64,000 nucleotides of DNA from Parvibaculum sp. (GTDB taxonomy: Bacteria > Pseudomonadota > Alphaproteobacteria > Parvibaculales > Parvibaculaceae), in assembly GCF_030651915.1 (NCBI RefSeq), contig NZ_JAUSBV010000005.1, positions 992,001 through 1,056,000 on the forward strand. Direction: 5' to 3'. Within the stretch, counting starts at the first letter, position 1. Every line of letters begins with the position of its first letter. The notes under the pieces are model-generated. The model was not told where the DNA came from. It saw only the letters and a list, made by a program, of their open reading frames with translations, and did no database searches. The position numbers and the translations under genes were made by a program. Below are positions 28,532-37,989 of the stretch, in pieces.

Positions 28532-29074
28532 TCAGGCGGGTTTGCCGTCCGCTTTTCCGTCATTTTTGCCCGGACCAAAGGCCCCCGGCCAGACCGAATC
28601 CAGAAGGATCAGCATCACGCCCAGAACGATCCAGATGTCGGCAACATTGAAGATATACCAGTAAAATCCGAAGGCGTGAAAACTAAAAAAGTCCGCCACG
28701 GCGCCATAGACAAGACGGTCGACGACATTGCCGACCGCGCCGCCGATAATCAGACCAATGGCCAGCGCGATCGCCCGGTGCTCGGCCCGCGCCAGCCACA
28801 GGCCGAGGCCAAAAGTCACCGCCAATGCGAAGGAAACGAGGATCAGAACGCCGAGCGTGGTTTCGGCCTGAAAGAGGCCGTAACTGACGCCCTTGTTCCA
28901 GGCCATGACCAGATCGAAAAACGGCGTCACCTCGACGCGGCCACGCAGGCCGATCTCGTAGATGTCGAGCATCCACCATTTGTGCAGACGGTCGATCGCG
29001 AAGCCGGCGATGGCAACCGCGAAGCCGAGCAGCGACAAGGGGCCCCAGAACGTTTTTCGCGAGAGATCCTTCAT
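28532..29074 (-). CDS. lspA: Signal peptidase II (prolipoprotein)
   Basis: A 180-aa inner-membrane aspartyl protease that cleaves prolipoproteins before the lipidated Cys. Four transmembrane helices are visible. The catalytic Asp pair is Asp119 (GNVVDRL) and Asp146 (FNVADIWI). The start at 29074 is 4 bp after the ileS stop, the usual ileS-lspA arrangement; a longer frame overlapping ileS is not needed. Confidence 0.95.
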   Translation of the reverse strand: MKDLSRKTFWGPLSLLGFAVAIAGFAIDRLHKWWMLDIYEIGLRGRVEVTPFFDLVMAWNKGVSYGLFQAETTLGVLILVSFALAVTFGLGLWLARAEHRAIALAIGLIIGGAVGNVVDRLVYGAVADFFSFHAFGFYWYIFNVADIWIVLGVMLILLDSVWPGAFGPGKNDGKADGKPA

Positions 29075-29078
29075 GGCA

Positions 29079-31949
29079 TCAAGCCTCCCGACGTAGCGAT
29101 TGCGCGTCATATTCCCGGACCGCCGCTGCATCGCGCAAGCTGAGATCCGGGAATTCGGGATCGCCGCCAACCTCGGGCAGGATGCGCCATGAGCGCGCGC
29201 ATTTGCGGCCTTCGGCGCGCTTCGGCACCACAGCGACACCGTGCACATCGTCGATTCTGAATGCATCGGCGGGGCCCTCGCCCTCGATCAGCGTCGCCTG
29301 GCTGACGATCGTCAGCTCGGCGAGATCGACACCTTTCATCGCCGCCAGCAGATCGGCGTCCGAGACATAGACTTCGGGCGCGGCCTCGAGGCTTGCCCCG
29401 ATGCGCTTTTCGCGGCGCTCGACTTCCAGCGCGCCGGTGACGACGCGGCGCAGCTCGCGGACCTCGCGCCATTTCTCGGCCAGCGCTTCATTGCGCCAGT
29501 CGGCCGGGACGGTCGGGAAGATGCGCAGATGCACGGAAGCGTCATCGGCCGGAAACCGCGACAGCCAGACTTCCTCGGCCGTGAAGCAGAGGACCGGGGC
29601 CAGCCAGGCGGTGAGGCAGGAGAAAAGTTCGTCCAGCACCGTGCGGCAGGCGCGGCGGCGAAGGCTCGACGGCGCATCGCAATAGAGCGCGTCCTTGCGG
29701 ATGTCGAAATAGAAGGCCGAGAGATCGACATTCATGAAGTTCGACAAAGTGTGCGTCACGCGCTTGAAGTCGTAATCGAGATAGGACCGGCGCACGATCT
29801 CGTCGAGTTCGCTCAGGCGATGCAGGATCGACCGTTCGAGCTCCGGCATGTCGGCCACCGCGACACGCTCATCATCCGAAAAGCCGTCGAGGTTGCCGAG
29901 TAGATAGCGGAAGGTGTTGCGCAGCTTGCGATAGGCCTCGACATTCGACTTGACGATTTCGTTGCCGATGCTGTGGTCTTCCCAGTAATCGGTCGAGGCG
30001 ACCCAGAGGCGCAGAATGTCGGCACCGTTCTGCTTGACGATGGCCTCGGGCTCGATCGCATTGCCGAGCGATTTCGACATCTTGAGGCCCTTGTCGGTCA
30101 GCGTCATGCCATGCGTCAGGACCTGCTTGTAGGGCGCGCGACCGCGCGTGGCGCAGCTTTCGAGCAGCGACGACTGGAACCAACCGCGATGCTGGTCGGA
30201 GCCTTCGAGATAAAGATCGGCCGGCGACGGCATGCCGCGCGCTTCGAGCACGAAGGCGTGGGTCGAGCCTGAATCGAACCAGACGTCGAGAATGTCGGTG
30301 ACGCGCTCGTAGTCGTCGGCGCTGTATTCGCCACCGAGAAAGTCACTAGCCGGATGCTCGAACCACGCATCGGCGCCCTCTTTTGCCACCGCCTCAACGA
30401 TGCGCGCATTGACCTTTTCGTCGCGCAACAGAGAACCGTCGGACTTCTTGACGAAGAGCGTCAGCGGCACGCCCCAGGCGCGCTGGCGCGACAGCACCCA
30501 GTCGGGCCGCCCTTCCACCATCGCGTAAATCCGGTTGCGGTTGCGCGCGGGCACCCAGCGTACCTTCTCGATTTCCTCCAGCGCCACCTGGCGGAAGGGC
30601 TTGCCGCCCGCCGCCTCGATCGGCGCATCCATCGCCACGAACCATTGCGGCGTGTTGCGGAAGATCAGCGGTGCCTTGGAGCGCCATGAATGCGGATAGG
30701 AATGCGTGACCTTGCCCTTCGCGAGCAGCGCGCCGGCCTTTTCGAGTTCCTCGATCACGGCGGCATTGGCGTTGCCTTCCTTGCCCTGCCGCGTCAGGAC
30801 GAACTTGCCGGCGAAAAGCGGGACATGATCGTAATAAGCGCCCTCTTCGTTGACCGTTTCGGGAATGTCTTTCGAGCCAAAATTCTCGACCCAGATCATG
30901 TAGTCATCCTGACCATGACCGGGCGCGGTGTGTACGAAGCCGGTGCCGGCTTCTTCCGTGACGTGATCGCCGGCGAGCAGCGGCACGTCGAAGTCGTAGC
31001 CTTGTCCGTTGAACGGATGTGCGCAGACGATGCCCTGAAGGTCGTTCGCCGTCACGTCACGCAGACGCGTCCATTCCTCAATCTTCGCATCTTTCTTCAC
31101 CTGTTCGGCCAGCGCATCGGCAAGCACCAGCCTTTCGCCGGTCGCCTTCACTTCATAAAGGCCGTAGGCGATCTTCGGCGACCAGGAGATTGCGCGGTTG
31201 GCGGGGATCGTCCAGGGCGTCGTCGTCCAGATGACGATCGACGCGCCGGCAAGTGCGCTACCCTTTACCACCGGAAACTTCACCCAGATCGTGTGGCTGG
31301 TGTGGTCGTGATATTCGACTTCGGCTTCGGCGAGCGCGGTTTTTTCGACCACCGACCACATGACGGGTTTCGAACCGCGATAGAGCGAGCCGTTCATCAG
31401 GAATTTCTGGAACTCCTCGACGATCCTGGCTTCCGCGTCGAAGGACATGGTGAGGTAGGGATTGTCCCACTCGCCGGAAACGCCGAGGCGCTTGAATTCT
31501 TCACGCTGCACATCGACCCAGTGTTGCGCGAATTCGCGGCATTCGCGGCGGAACTCGAGCGGCGGCACCTCGTCCTTGTTCTTGCCTTGCTTGCGATATT
31601 TCTCCTCGATCTTCCATTCGATCGGCAGGCCGTGGCAATCCCAGCCCGGAACGTAAGCCGCGTCCTTGCCCATCATCTGCTGCGAGCGTACGACGACGTC
31701 CTTCAGGATCTTGTTCAGCGCATGGCCGATATGAATGTTGCCGTTTGCATAGGGCGGGCCGTCGTGAAGCACGAAGGTTTCGCGGCCCTTCGCTTCTTCG
31801 CGCAGACGCTTGTAAAGGCCGAGCTTCTCCCAGCGCGCCAGCCATTCGGGCTCGCGGACGGGAAGGCCCGCCTTCATCGGAAAATCGGTCGTGGGCAGAA
31901 ACAATGTGTCGCGGTAGTCGCGGCCGGTCGGGTTTTCGTCGGTGGACAT
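29079..31949 (-). CDS. ileS: Isoleucyl-tRNA synthetase
   Basis: A 956-aa class I synthetase. HIGH is at residues 73-76 ([11 protein letters not shown]), KMSKSLGN in the second half, and a long CP1 editing domain includes [15 protein letters not shown]. The C-terminal zinc finger of many bacterial IleRS appears reduced (a single Cys in GRKCARSW). The ileS-lspA-lipoprotein-M16-M16 order that follows is typical of alphaproteobacteria; ribF, often upstream, is absent here. Confidence 0.96.
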   Translation of the reverse strand: MSTDENPTGRDYRDTLFLPTTDFPMKAGLPVREPEWLARWEKLGLYKRLREEAKGRETFVLHDGPPYANGNIHIGHALNKILKDVVVRSQQMMGKDAAYVPGWDCHGLPIEWKIEEKYRKQGKNKDEVPPLEFRRECREFAQHWVDVQREEFKRLGVSGEWDNPYLTMSFDAEARIVEEFQKFLMNGSLYRGSKPVMWSVVEKTALAEAEVEYHDHTSHTIWVKFPVVKGSALAGASIVIWTTTPWTIPANRAISWSPKIAYGLYEVKATGERLVLADALAEQVKKDAKIEEWTRLRDVTANDLQGIVCAHPFNGQGYDFDVPLLAGDHVTEEAGTGFVHTAPGHGQDDYMIWVENFGSKDIPETVNEEGAYYDHVPLFAGKFVLTRQGKEGNANAAVIEELEKAGALLAKGKVTHSYPHSWRSKAPLIFRNTPQWFVAMDAPIEAAGGKPFRQVALEEIEKVRWVPARNRNRIYAMVEGRPDWVLSRQRAWGVPLTLFVKKSDGSLLRDEKVNARIVEAVAKEGADAWFEHPASDFLGGEYSADDYERVTDILDVWFDSGSTHAFVLEARGMPSPADLYLEGSDQHRGWFQSSLLESCATRGRAPYKQVLTHGMTLTDKGLKMSKSLGNAIEPEAIVKQNGADILRLWVASTDYWEDHSIGNEIVKSNVEAYRKLRNTFRYLLGNLDGFSDDERVAVADMPELERSILHRLSELDEIVRRSYLDYDFKRVTHTLSNFMNVDLSAFYFDIRKDALYCDAPSSLRRRACRTVLDELFSCLTAWLAPVLCFTAEEVWLSRFPADDASVHLRIFPTVPADWRNEALAEKWREVRELRRVVTGALEVERREKRIGASLEAAPEVYVSDADLLAAMKGVDLAELTIVSQATLIEGEGPADAFRIDDVHGVAVVPKRAEGRKCARSWRILPEVGGDPEFPDLSLRDAAAVREYDAQSLRREA

Positions 31950-32175
31950 GGAAGGTCCCAGCTATTCGGGGTTGCGCGATTGGAGAACAAGTTCACCCGG
32001 CTCGTGCCGCGCGGGACCGGGCGGTCCCTCAGCGGCAGGCCGGGCCTGTAATTCGCGCGCATATGGCGGGACGGGTCCCGTGAAGGCCGATGATTTTCAT
32101 GGCCCGAGTTTCTAGCAGCCGATCCGTTAACAGTCCAGCAAAGGCAGGGGCTTTCCGGCCCGGGCGCCGCGCGCC

Positions 32176-32181
32176 TATAGT
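32176..32181 (+). promoter_or_regulatory. Candidate -10 box (TATAGT) touching the pheC start
   Basis: TATAGT ends 6 bp before the ATG at 32188, so transcription would begin about at the start codon and give a leaderless mRNA. No good -35 or Shine-Dalgarno is seen. It lies in the 238-bp gap shared with ileS. Confidence 0.35.
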
Positions 32182-32187
32182 TCAGCC

Positions 32188-32982
32188 ATGCGTTATTTCC
32201 GCCACCTCCCCATCCTGCTTCTCCTGCTGCTTCTGCTGCCCGGCTCCGCGGCGGCGCGCTGGGAGGGAAGCCCGACCCTCGCGCGCATCGCCGAAGCGGG
32301 CGAGCTTCGCGTCGGCCTCAGCGGCGACTACAAGCCTTTTTCCTGGGAAGAACCGGAAGGCCATTTCGAAGGGCTCGATGTCGACCTGGCCGAGGCGCTG
32401 GCGGCCGATCTCGACGCACGGCTCGTCATCGTCCGGACGAGCTGGCCGACGCTGATGGACGACCTCGCGAGCGGCAAGTTCGACATTGCGATGGGCGGCA
32501 TTTCGATCACCGAGGCGCGGGCGGCGACGGCGTTCTTCACCGATCCGCTGCTGAGCGACGGCAAGGCGCCGATTGCCCGCTGCGAAGATGCAAAGCGTTT
32601 CCAGACGCTGGACGAGATCGACCGCGAAGGCGTGACCGTGATCGTCAATCCGGGCGGGACCAATGAACAATTCGCCCGCGCCAGTATTTCCCGCGCGACG
32701 CTGATCCTGCACACCGACAATGCAACGATCTTCGAGGAAATTGTCGAGGGCCGCGCCGATGTGATGATCACCGATGCCATCGAAACGCGGATCATGGCGC
32801 GCGAGCATCCCGAACTCTGCGCGGTCAATCCCGACAAGCCCTTCACGCGGGCCGAGAAAGCCTATCTGCTGCCGCAAGACGAAGTGTTCAAGATGCGGGT
32901 CGACGACTGGCTCGGCCGCCTCGAAGCCATCGGCGCGTTGCAGCAGATCATCCGGAAGTGGACCGGTATCAAGCCGGAATGA
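32188..32982 (+). CDS. pheC: Periplasmic cyclohexadienyl dehydratase-like solute-binding protein
   Basis: A 264-aa exported protein with a signal peptide (LPILLLLLLLLPGSAAA) and a type 3 solute-binding fold. Residue patterns match the PheC branch (cyclohexadienyl/arogenate dehydratase) better than amino-acid receptors: DIAMGGISIT, VIVNPGGTNEQFARA, ITDAIETRIMAREHPELCAV and KAYLLPQDEVFK. PheC makes phenylpyruvate or phenylalanine in the periplasm. A cytosolic pheA is also present at 58.4 kb, so this would be redundant or have a different role. No transporter genes are adjacent. Its last 14 bp overlap the thioesterase gene tail to tail. Confidence 0.75.
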   Translation: MRYFRHLPILLLLLLLLPGSAAARWEGSPTLARIAEAGELRVGLSGDYKPFSWEEPEGHFEGLDVDLAEALAADLDARLVIVRTSWPTLMDDLASGKFDIAMGGISITEARAATAFFTDPLLSDGKAPIARCEDAKRFQTLDEIDREGVTVIVNPGGTNEQFARASISRATLILHTDNATIFEEIVEGRADVMITDAIETRIMAREHPELCAVNPDKPFTRAEKAYLLPQDEVFKMRVDDWLGRLEAIGALQQIIRKWTGIKPE

Positions 32983-33397
32983 TCCGTTCCACCGCCCGCG
33001 CCTTCAGCGCCAGCTTGCCATCGCCATTCGTGAACGTCGCTTCGACATAGGCTTGCGTCTTCGAGACATTCAGCACATGCCCCTCGCATGACAGAATACC
33101 TTCCGTCACCGGACGGAAGAAATGCATCTGCAGATCGGATGTGGTGAAATTCTGGTCGTCCTTCAGCAGGGTCATCAGCGCGAAGGAGCAGGTCTGATCG
33201 GCCAGCGTCGCCAGATAGCCGCCGAAGACGGCGACGGGATTGAGAAAGGACGGATCGACCGGCCAGTCGTAGCGGATGCGGCCCGGCTCGATGATTGTCA
33301 GCTTCCCCGCATAGAGCTTCAGCGCCGCGACATGCGGCGGCGCCTTCTCCATCTCGCCCGCCGCGATGCGTTTCAGAATGTTCGACCAGCTCGGCAT
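32969..33397 (-). CDS. PaaI-type hotdog thioesterase
   Basis: A 142-aa single hotdog domain with the PaaI-like pattern NPVAVFGGYLATLADQTCSFAL (Asn and Asp in the active-site helix) and a C-terminal strand VLNVSKTQAYVEATFTNGDGKL. It probably hydrolyses acyl-CoA or aryl-CoA esters. Its ATG overlaps the stop of the ICL/PEPM gene by one base, so the two are coupled. Confidence 0.8.
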   Translation of the reverse strand: MPSWSNILKRIAAGEMEKAPPHVAALKLYAGKLTIIEPGRIRYDWPVDPSFLNPVAVFGGYLATLADQTCSFALMTLLKDDQNFTTSDLQMHFFRPVTEGILSCEGHVLNVSKTQAYVEATFTNGDGKLALKARAVERIIPA

Positions 33398-34275
33398 CAG
33401 GTCTCCGTCTTCTTCGTTATGGCCGCTGCATCCGCCAGCATCTCGGGCAGTCCGATCAGTTCATTGTAGCGCTGGAAGGTGACGCGCGCCTCGCCGGCGG
33501 GCAAGCCCTCGCCTTTCAGCAGAACCTCATAGACAGCCTGCAACCGCGCTGTCACAGCGAGCAGGGCCGACACCGGAAAGAGCGCGATCTTGAAGCCGAG
33601 AGCTTCCAGCGCCTTCGCGCCGAGATAAGGTGTCTTGCCGTCCTCGACCATGTTGGCGACCAGGGCCGTACCCTTGAATGTCTCGGCGACTTTTCGCAAT
33701 TCCTTTTCGTCGCGCGGCGCCTCGATGAAGAGAATGTCGGCGCCGGCTTTCAGAAAAGCCTCGCCGCGCCGCAGCGCCTCGTCGAGGTCATGCGTCGCGC
33801 GCGCATCGGTCCGCGCCATGATCTTGAATGCCTTGCTCGCGCGTGCTTCTGCCGCCGCGCGGATTTTCGCCGCTGCCTCTGCGACTGGCACGACTTCCTT
33901 GCCTTCCATATGGCCGCAGCGTTTCGGGAAGACCTGATCCTCGATCTGGATGCATTGCGCGCCCGCCGCTTCATAGGCGCGCGCCAGACGCGCCGCGTTC
34001 AAAGGCCCGCCATGCCCATTGTCGCCATCGGCGATCAGCGGCACCGGCGCTGCGGCGGCTGCGATCGCGCGCACGCGCTCGCTCATTTCGGCGGCGCTGA
34101 CAAGGCCGATGTCGGGCACGCCAAAACTCGCGCCGGCGACGCCGAAGCCGGTCATGTAAACAACTTGCGCGCCGGCCTTCGCCGCCAGTTTCGCCGACAG
34201 CGCGTCATAGGCGCCGGGCGCGACGATGATGCCGGGGCGGGCGAGAAGCGTTTCGAGACTGGCGGTTGCGGACAT
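33397..34275 (-). CDS. ICL/PEP-mutase family lyase
   Basis: A 292-aa TIM barrel of the isocitrate lyase/PEP mutase family. The catalytic KRCGH is at residues 118-122, with Mg-binding DGDNGHG and IEDQ and a substrate loop at ARTDARATHDL. Such short members include methylisocitrate lyase, oxaloacetate decarboxylase and carboxyphosphonoenolpyruvate mutase; I cannot tell which. The start at 34275 begins the conserved domain (LLARPGIIVAPGAYDALSA). It follows the cupin regulator gene by 7 bp. Confidence 0.85.
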   Translation of the reverse strand: MSATASLETLLARPGIIVAPGAYDALSAKLAAKAGAQVVYMTGFGVAGASFGVPDIGLVSAAEMSERVRAIAAAAAPVPLIADGDNGHGGPLNAARLARAYEAAGAQCIQIEDQVFPKRCGHMEGKEVVPVAEAAAKIRAAAEARASKAFKIMARTDARATHDLDEALRRGEAFLKAGADILFIEAPRDEKELRKVAETFKGTALVANMVEDGKTPYLGAKALEALGFKIALFPVSALLAVTARLQAVYEVLLKGEGLPAGEARVTFQRYNELIGLPEMLADAAAITKKTET

Positions 34276-34282
34276 GGGAAAC

Positions 34283-34897
34283 TCAGAAACTCGGCGGCGT
34301 GCAGGCCGAGACGACCACGCAGTCGACGGTGCCGGGATTGCGGAAACGATGCGGCAGGCGCGAGTCGAAATAATAGGCATCGCCCGTCACCATGCGCCGG
34401 ACCTCGCCGCCCACCGTCAGCTCCAGCACGCCGGCCACAACGATGCCGCATTCCTCGCCGGTGTGCGAGAGCATCTCGTCGCCGGTATCGGCGCCCGGCG
34501 CGTAGCGCTCATGCATCATCTGGATGGCGCGGCCGCGCGTGTCGCGGCCGACCAGACGGAAACTGACGGCGCCGCTGGCGATCTCGCGCAGCTCCTTGGC
34601 CTGATAGAAGACTTTCTTGCGCGGCTTCAGTTCCAGCGTCAGGAAATCGGCGATCGAGATCGGGAAACCGTCCAGCACCTTTTTCAGCGAGCCGACCGAG
34701 GGGCTGATGCTGTTCTTCTCGATCAGCGAGATGGTGCCGTTGGTGACGCCGGCGCGCTTGGCCAGTTCGCGCTGCGACAGCCCGTGCATCTTGCGCAGCT
34801 CGCGCAGGCGCGTGCCGACATCCGGCCCTTTCTGTTCCCCTTCAATCGGCTCCGCGGGCGGGGCGGAGCTGTGGGCGCGTCGGAAGTCCCCCGTCAT
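34283..34897 (-). CDS. XRE-cupin regulator (PuuR-like)
   Basis: A 204-aa regulator with a lambda-repressor HTH at about 30-85 (LRKMHGLSQRELAKRAGVTNGTISLIEKN) and a C-terminal cupin_2 domain with EECGIVVAGVLELTVGG and PHRFRNPG. PuuR-type proteins sense polyamine or amino-acid catabolites. It diverges from an omega-amino acid aminotransferase, its likely target, with 130 bp between starts. I take ATG 34897; a TTG 39 bp further upstream is possible. Confidence 0.85.
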   Translation of the reverse strand: MTGDFRRAHSSAPPAEPIEGEQKGPDVGTRLRELRKMHGLSQRELAKRAGVTNGTISLIEKNSISPSVGSLKKVLDGFPISIADFLTLELKPRKKVFYQAKELREIASGAVSFRLVGRDTRGRAIQMMHERYAPGADTGDEMLSHTGEECGIVVAGVLELTVGGEVRRMVTGDAYYFDSRLPHRFRNPGTVDCVVVSACTPPSF

Positions 34898-35027
34898 TTG
34901 TTTAGGATACTCAACAGCTTTAAAAGAGTCACGCAAAGCCCGCTTGCTTTCGAGAAGCCGTGGACTTTCAATTGTCGATTATCGCAATCGCGCCGGCGAT
35001 GATGCCGCGCGCCCGGAGTGCCTACGC

Positions 35028-36350
35028 ATGACCACGCTGACGCCGAACGATCTCGAAGCCTTCTGGCTGCCGTTTACGCCGAACCGGCAGTTCAAAAAAG
35101 AGCCGCGGCTGATCGCGCGGGCCAAGGACATGCATTATTACAAGCCGGACGGGACGGCGGTGCTGGACGCGACGGCGGGGCTGTGGTGTTCCAATGCCGG
35201 GCATTGCCGGGCGCCGATCGTCAAGGCGATCCAGGAGCAGGCCGGCGAGCTCGACTTCGCGCCGTCGTTCCAGTTTGCGCATCCCAAGGTCTTCGAACTG
35301 GCGAGCCGGATCGCGGCGCTGACGCCCAAGGATCTCGATCATGTGTTCTTCTGCAATTCGGGATCGGAAGCGGCCGACACGGCGCTGAAAATCGCCATCG
35401 CCTATCACCGCGCCAATGGCGAGGGCACGCGCACGCGCCTAATCGGCCGCGAGCGCGGCTATCACGGCGTCGGCTTCGGCGGCATATCGGTCGGTGGCAT
35501 GGTCGCCAACCGCAAGTTCTACGGACCGCTGCTGGCCGGCGTCGATCATCTTCCGCATACCTATAATCGCGCCGAGCAGGCCTTCACCATCGGCGAACCC
35601 GAATGGGGCGCGCATCTCGCCGACGAGTTGCAGCGGCTGGTCGAGCTGCATGACGCCTCGACCATCGCGGCGGTCATCGTCGAGCCGATGGCGGGCTCGA
35701 CCGGCGTGCTGCCGCCGCCGAAGGGCTATCTGAAGCGGCTGCGCGAAATATGCGATAAACACGGCATTCTTTTGATTTTCGACGAGGTGATCACCGGCTT
35801 CGGACGGCTCGGCCATGCGACGGCGGCGGAGCGTTTCGGCGTCGCGCCCGACATCATGACGTTTGCCAAAGGCATCACTTCGGGCACGGTGCCGATGGGC
35901 GGCGCGGTGGTGCACAACCGCATCTATGAAGCGTTCCAGACCGGACCCGACCACGCGATCGATCTCTTTCACGGCTATACTTACTCAGGTCACCCACTCG
36001 CCGCCGCCGCGGCGCTGGCGACGCTCGATCTCTATCGCGACGAAGGATTGTTCGAGCGGGCGAAGAAACTCGAACCGCATATCGCTGAAGCGTCGATGAC
36101 GTTGAAGGGCCATCCGCTGGTGCTCGATGTGCGCACGATCGGACTTGTCGCTGCCGTCGATCTCGCGCCCGTCGACGGACTGCCGGGCAAGCGCGGCTTC
36201 GATGCGATGCGCGCGGCCTTCCACGAGGAGAACATGATGGTGCGGGTGTCGGGCGACTCGATTGCCTTCTCGCCGCCGCTGATCGTTTCGGCGGACGAGA
36301 TCGACGATATTTTCGCGCGCTTCAAGCGGGTGCTCGACAAGGTCGGTTGA
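35028..36350 (+). CDS. Omega-amino acid-pyruvate aminotransferase (class III)
   Basis: A 440-aa PLP enzyme matching beta-alanine:pyruvate transaminases: EAFWLPFTPNRQFK at the N-terminus, CNSGSEAADTALK for phosphate binding, LIFDEVITGFGRLG with the PLP-contacting Asp, and TFAKGITSG with the Schiff-base Lys. It transfers amino groups from omega-amino acids to pyruvate. The divergent PuuR-like gene points to induction by beta-alanine, GABA or polyamines (inference). Confidence 0.9.
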   Translation: MTTLTPNDLEAFWLPFTPNRQFKKEPRLIARAKDMHYYKPDGTAVLDATAGLWCSNAGHCRAPIVKAIQEQAGELDFAPSFQFAHPKVFELASRIAALTPKDLDHVFFCNSGSEAADTALKIAIAYHRANGEGTRTRLIGRERGYHGVGFGGISVGGMVANRKFYGPLLAGVDHLPHTYNRAEQAFTIGEPEWGAHLADELQRLVELHDASTIAAVIVEPMAGSTGVLPPPKGYLKRLREICDKHGILLIFDEVITGFGRLGHATAAERFGVAPDIMTFAKGITSGTVPMGGAVVHNRIYEAFQTGPDHAIDLFHGYTYSGHPLAAAAALATLDLYRDEGLFERAKKLEPHIAEASMTLKGHPLVLDVRTIGLVAAVDLAPVDGLPGKRGFDAMRAAFHEENMMVRVSGDSIAFSPPLIVSADEIDDIFARFKRVLDKVG

Positions 36351-36369
36351 GGGTCTGAACGGGCATTTG

Positions 36370-36439
36370 TGACAGCGATTTTGACAGCGAAAAGGACAGC
36401 GGACCCCCCCTCTGTCACAAAACTGTCATAAAACTGTCA
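36370..36439. repeat. Phased array of TGACAG/CTGTCA half sites
   Basis: TGACAGCG (or GGACAGCG) recurs at 36370, 36382 and 36394, exactly 12 bp apart. The inverse CTGTCA recurs at 36412, 36423 and 36434, exactly 11 bp apart, with A-rich spacers. All six face one side of the helix, and the two groups are inverted. It lies between convergent gene ends, so it is not a promoter of either neighbour. Confidence 0.75.
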
Positions 36440-36448
36440 CAAACGCAC

Positions 36449-36513
36449 TTATCCCCGTGGGGATAACTGCCCTTATCCCCGGCGGACAGGTTTTTTCAGA
36501 AAACTTATCCCCG
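36449..36513. repeat. Cluster of four TTATCCCC motifs
   Basis: TTATCCCC occurs at 36449, 36473 and 36505, and inverted at 36459-36466, where with the first it forms an 8-bp palindrome. Each TTATCCCCG matches the DnaA box TTATCCACA at 7 of 9 positions. A short AT-rich run (GGTTTTTTCAGAAAA) lies between the second and third. Replication or segregation function is possible but unproven. Confidence 0.6.
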
Positions 36514-36551
36514 GGGTTGGCGTGAATCGGGCAGTGACCGCGAGGCAGCAC

Positions 36552-36609
36552 CCCCTCACCCTTCCGCGGCCTGACGGCCGCTCCCTCCCTCTCCCCGATG
36601 GGGAGAGGG
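36552..36609. repeat. Intergenic repeat module A, truncated copy
   Basis: Starts with CCCCTCACCCTTCC (36552-36565), then a GCGGCC/GGCCGC hairpin and a 10-bp hairpin CCCTCTCCCC/GGGGAGAGGG (36587-36609). The right inverted end seen in copies at 41.6 and 44.2 kb is missing; the MBL gene stop lies 4 bp further. Confidence 0.8.
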
Positions 36610-36612
36610 AAA

Positions 36613-37929
36613 TCAGGCGTCGTTCTTCCCCGCCTTCTTTGCCGACTCGCGCTCGGCCCAGCCGAAGATGCCTTTCGACATCAGCGAGAGTTCGGCCTTG
36701 CGGCGGGCGCCATAGACGGCGGCGCGGGCCATGTGGGCGTCGCGGTTTTCGGGTTCGGCCAGCGTGGCGGCCTCGACCAGGTGACAGGCGAGGCGCATCT
36801 CGGCTTCGGTGCCGGCGGCGGCCAGTTCCTCCGCCCGCTGAACAAGTCTGCCGACGCCGCCGGCGAGTGCCGCCAGTTCGCGCGCCAGCGCCGCGTCGGG
36901 CGCGGGCTTGAGGTTTGCCGGGTTGCCGTCATACCAGCCGCCATAGAGGCGCCAGATATTGTGCAGGATGAATTCCGGCTCGTCATAGACCGGTTTCAGG
37001 TAGGGCTTGTCCATGTAATGCGCCGGCAGCTTGACGCCATGGACGATGTCGTCGAGGCGGGCGCCTTCATTCATCATGTCGAGGGCACGAGCGACCAGAA
37101 ATTCGAGCGCCGAGGCAATCGTGTCGAGGACGCCGGCGATGCGGGCGCGGCCGGCGATGGGGAGGCCATGGGCGGGCAGCAGCAGCTCCGGCTCGCGGGC
37201 GGCCATTTCGCGCAAGGCCTTTGCCCATTCGAGCGGATAGCGCTGCACTTTCTGGGGGTTGCCGGCATTGGGAAAAACCCAGGTGACGAAATCGCCCGAG
37301 CAGATCGCCTTGTGCTCCGGTATCCAGGCCCAGAGATGATCGTCGGTCTCGCCGATCGCATGATAAAGCTCGAAGCGGGTGTCGCCCGAGCGGAATTCCA
37401 TCCGTTCACGGAAGGTGGTGTCGGGCTCGACCCAGGGATCGGGGCCGAAGCGACGCGGGCCGGGCGTCCCCTGCCCGCCCATGCGCAGCTCGGTCGCTGG
37501 CGCGAATTGGCGCGCGTTGATGGTGAAGTTGTAGCCATTGGTCATTTCGTAGCGGCGGAAGCGCGGGCTGACATTTTCATGCGCCAGGATTTGCGGGCGG
37601 CGCGCGCCCGCCTCGCAGGCCTCGCAGAGAAAAGCGCCGGTGCCGCCGACATGATCGGCATGGCCATGGGTGTAGCAGATGTGGGAGACGGGCTCCTTCG
37701 TCCAGCCGCGCAGCGATTTCAGCACGCCCTGCCCGAAGGCTTCGAGGCTGGTGTCGAAGAGCACCAGCCCGTCGCCGGTGCGGAAGGCGACGACATGGGA
37801 GAAGGCCTCGATCAGCGCGATGCCCGGCGCGATTTCCGAAAGCTCGGTGGTCGGCCGGTTGACGAGGCCGGCGCCTTCGTAAATGTCGTTGTCGATGTAG
37901 CGCGCGGATGTCGCCAGAAGATCGGCCAT
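36613..37929 (-). CDS. Alkyl/aryl-sulfatase-like metallo-beta-lactamase protein
   Basis: A 438-aa enzyme. The MBL core has THGHADHVGG, a later SGDFVTWVFPN Asp ligand and PAHGLPI. After the MBL fold comes the segment typical of BDS1/SdsA1 alkyl sulfatases (HNIWRLYGGWYDGNP), the start of the dimerisation domain. It is shorter than SdsA1 (about 650 aa), lacks a signal peptide and lacks the C-terminal SCP2-like domain, so the substrate may differ. Starts at ATG 37929 behind GGGAG. Confidence 0.8.
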   Translation of the reverse strand: MADLLATSARYIDNDIYEGAGLVNRPTTELSEIAPGIALIEAFSHVVAFRTGDGLVLFDTSLEAFGQGVLKSLRGWTKEPVSHICYTHGHADHVGGTGAFLCEACEAGARRPQILAHENVSPRFRRYEMTNGYNFTINARQFAPATELRMGGQGTPGPRRFGPDPWVEPDTTFRERMEFRSGDTRFELYHAIGETDDHLWAWIPEHKAICSGDFVTWVFPNAGNPQKVQRYPLEWAKALREMAAREPELLLPAHGLPIAGRARIAGVLDTIASALEFLVARALDMMNEGARLDDIVHGVKLPAHYMDKPYLKPVYDEPEFILHNIWRLYGGWYDGNPANLKPAPDAALARELAALAGGVGRLVQRAEELAAAGTEAEMRLACHLVEAATLAEPENRDAHMARAAVYGARRKAELSLMSKGIFGWAERESAKKAGKNDA

Positions 37930-37989
37930 GGGGTGCTCCCTCGGGTTTTGCGGCAGCGTCGGACAGGATGGCCGGTTTGTCGACAGGTT

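Noticed and set aside
36351-36612. Chromosomal origin oriC
   Set aside because: The boxes are imperfect, there is no substantial AT-rich unwinding region, and hemE, dnaA or parAB are not nearby. Kept only as an unexplained cis site.
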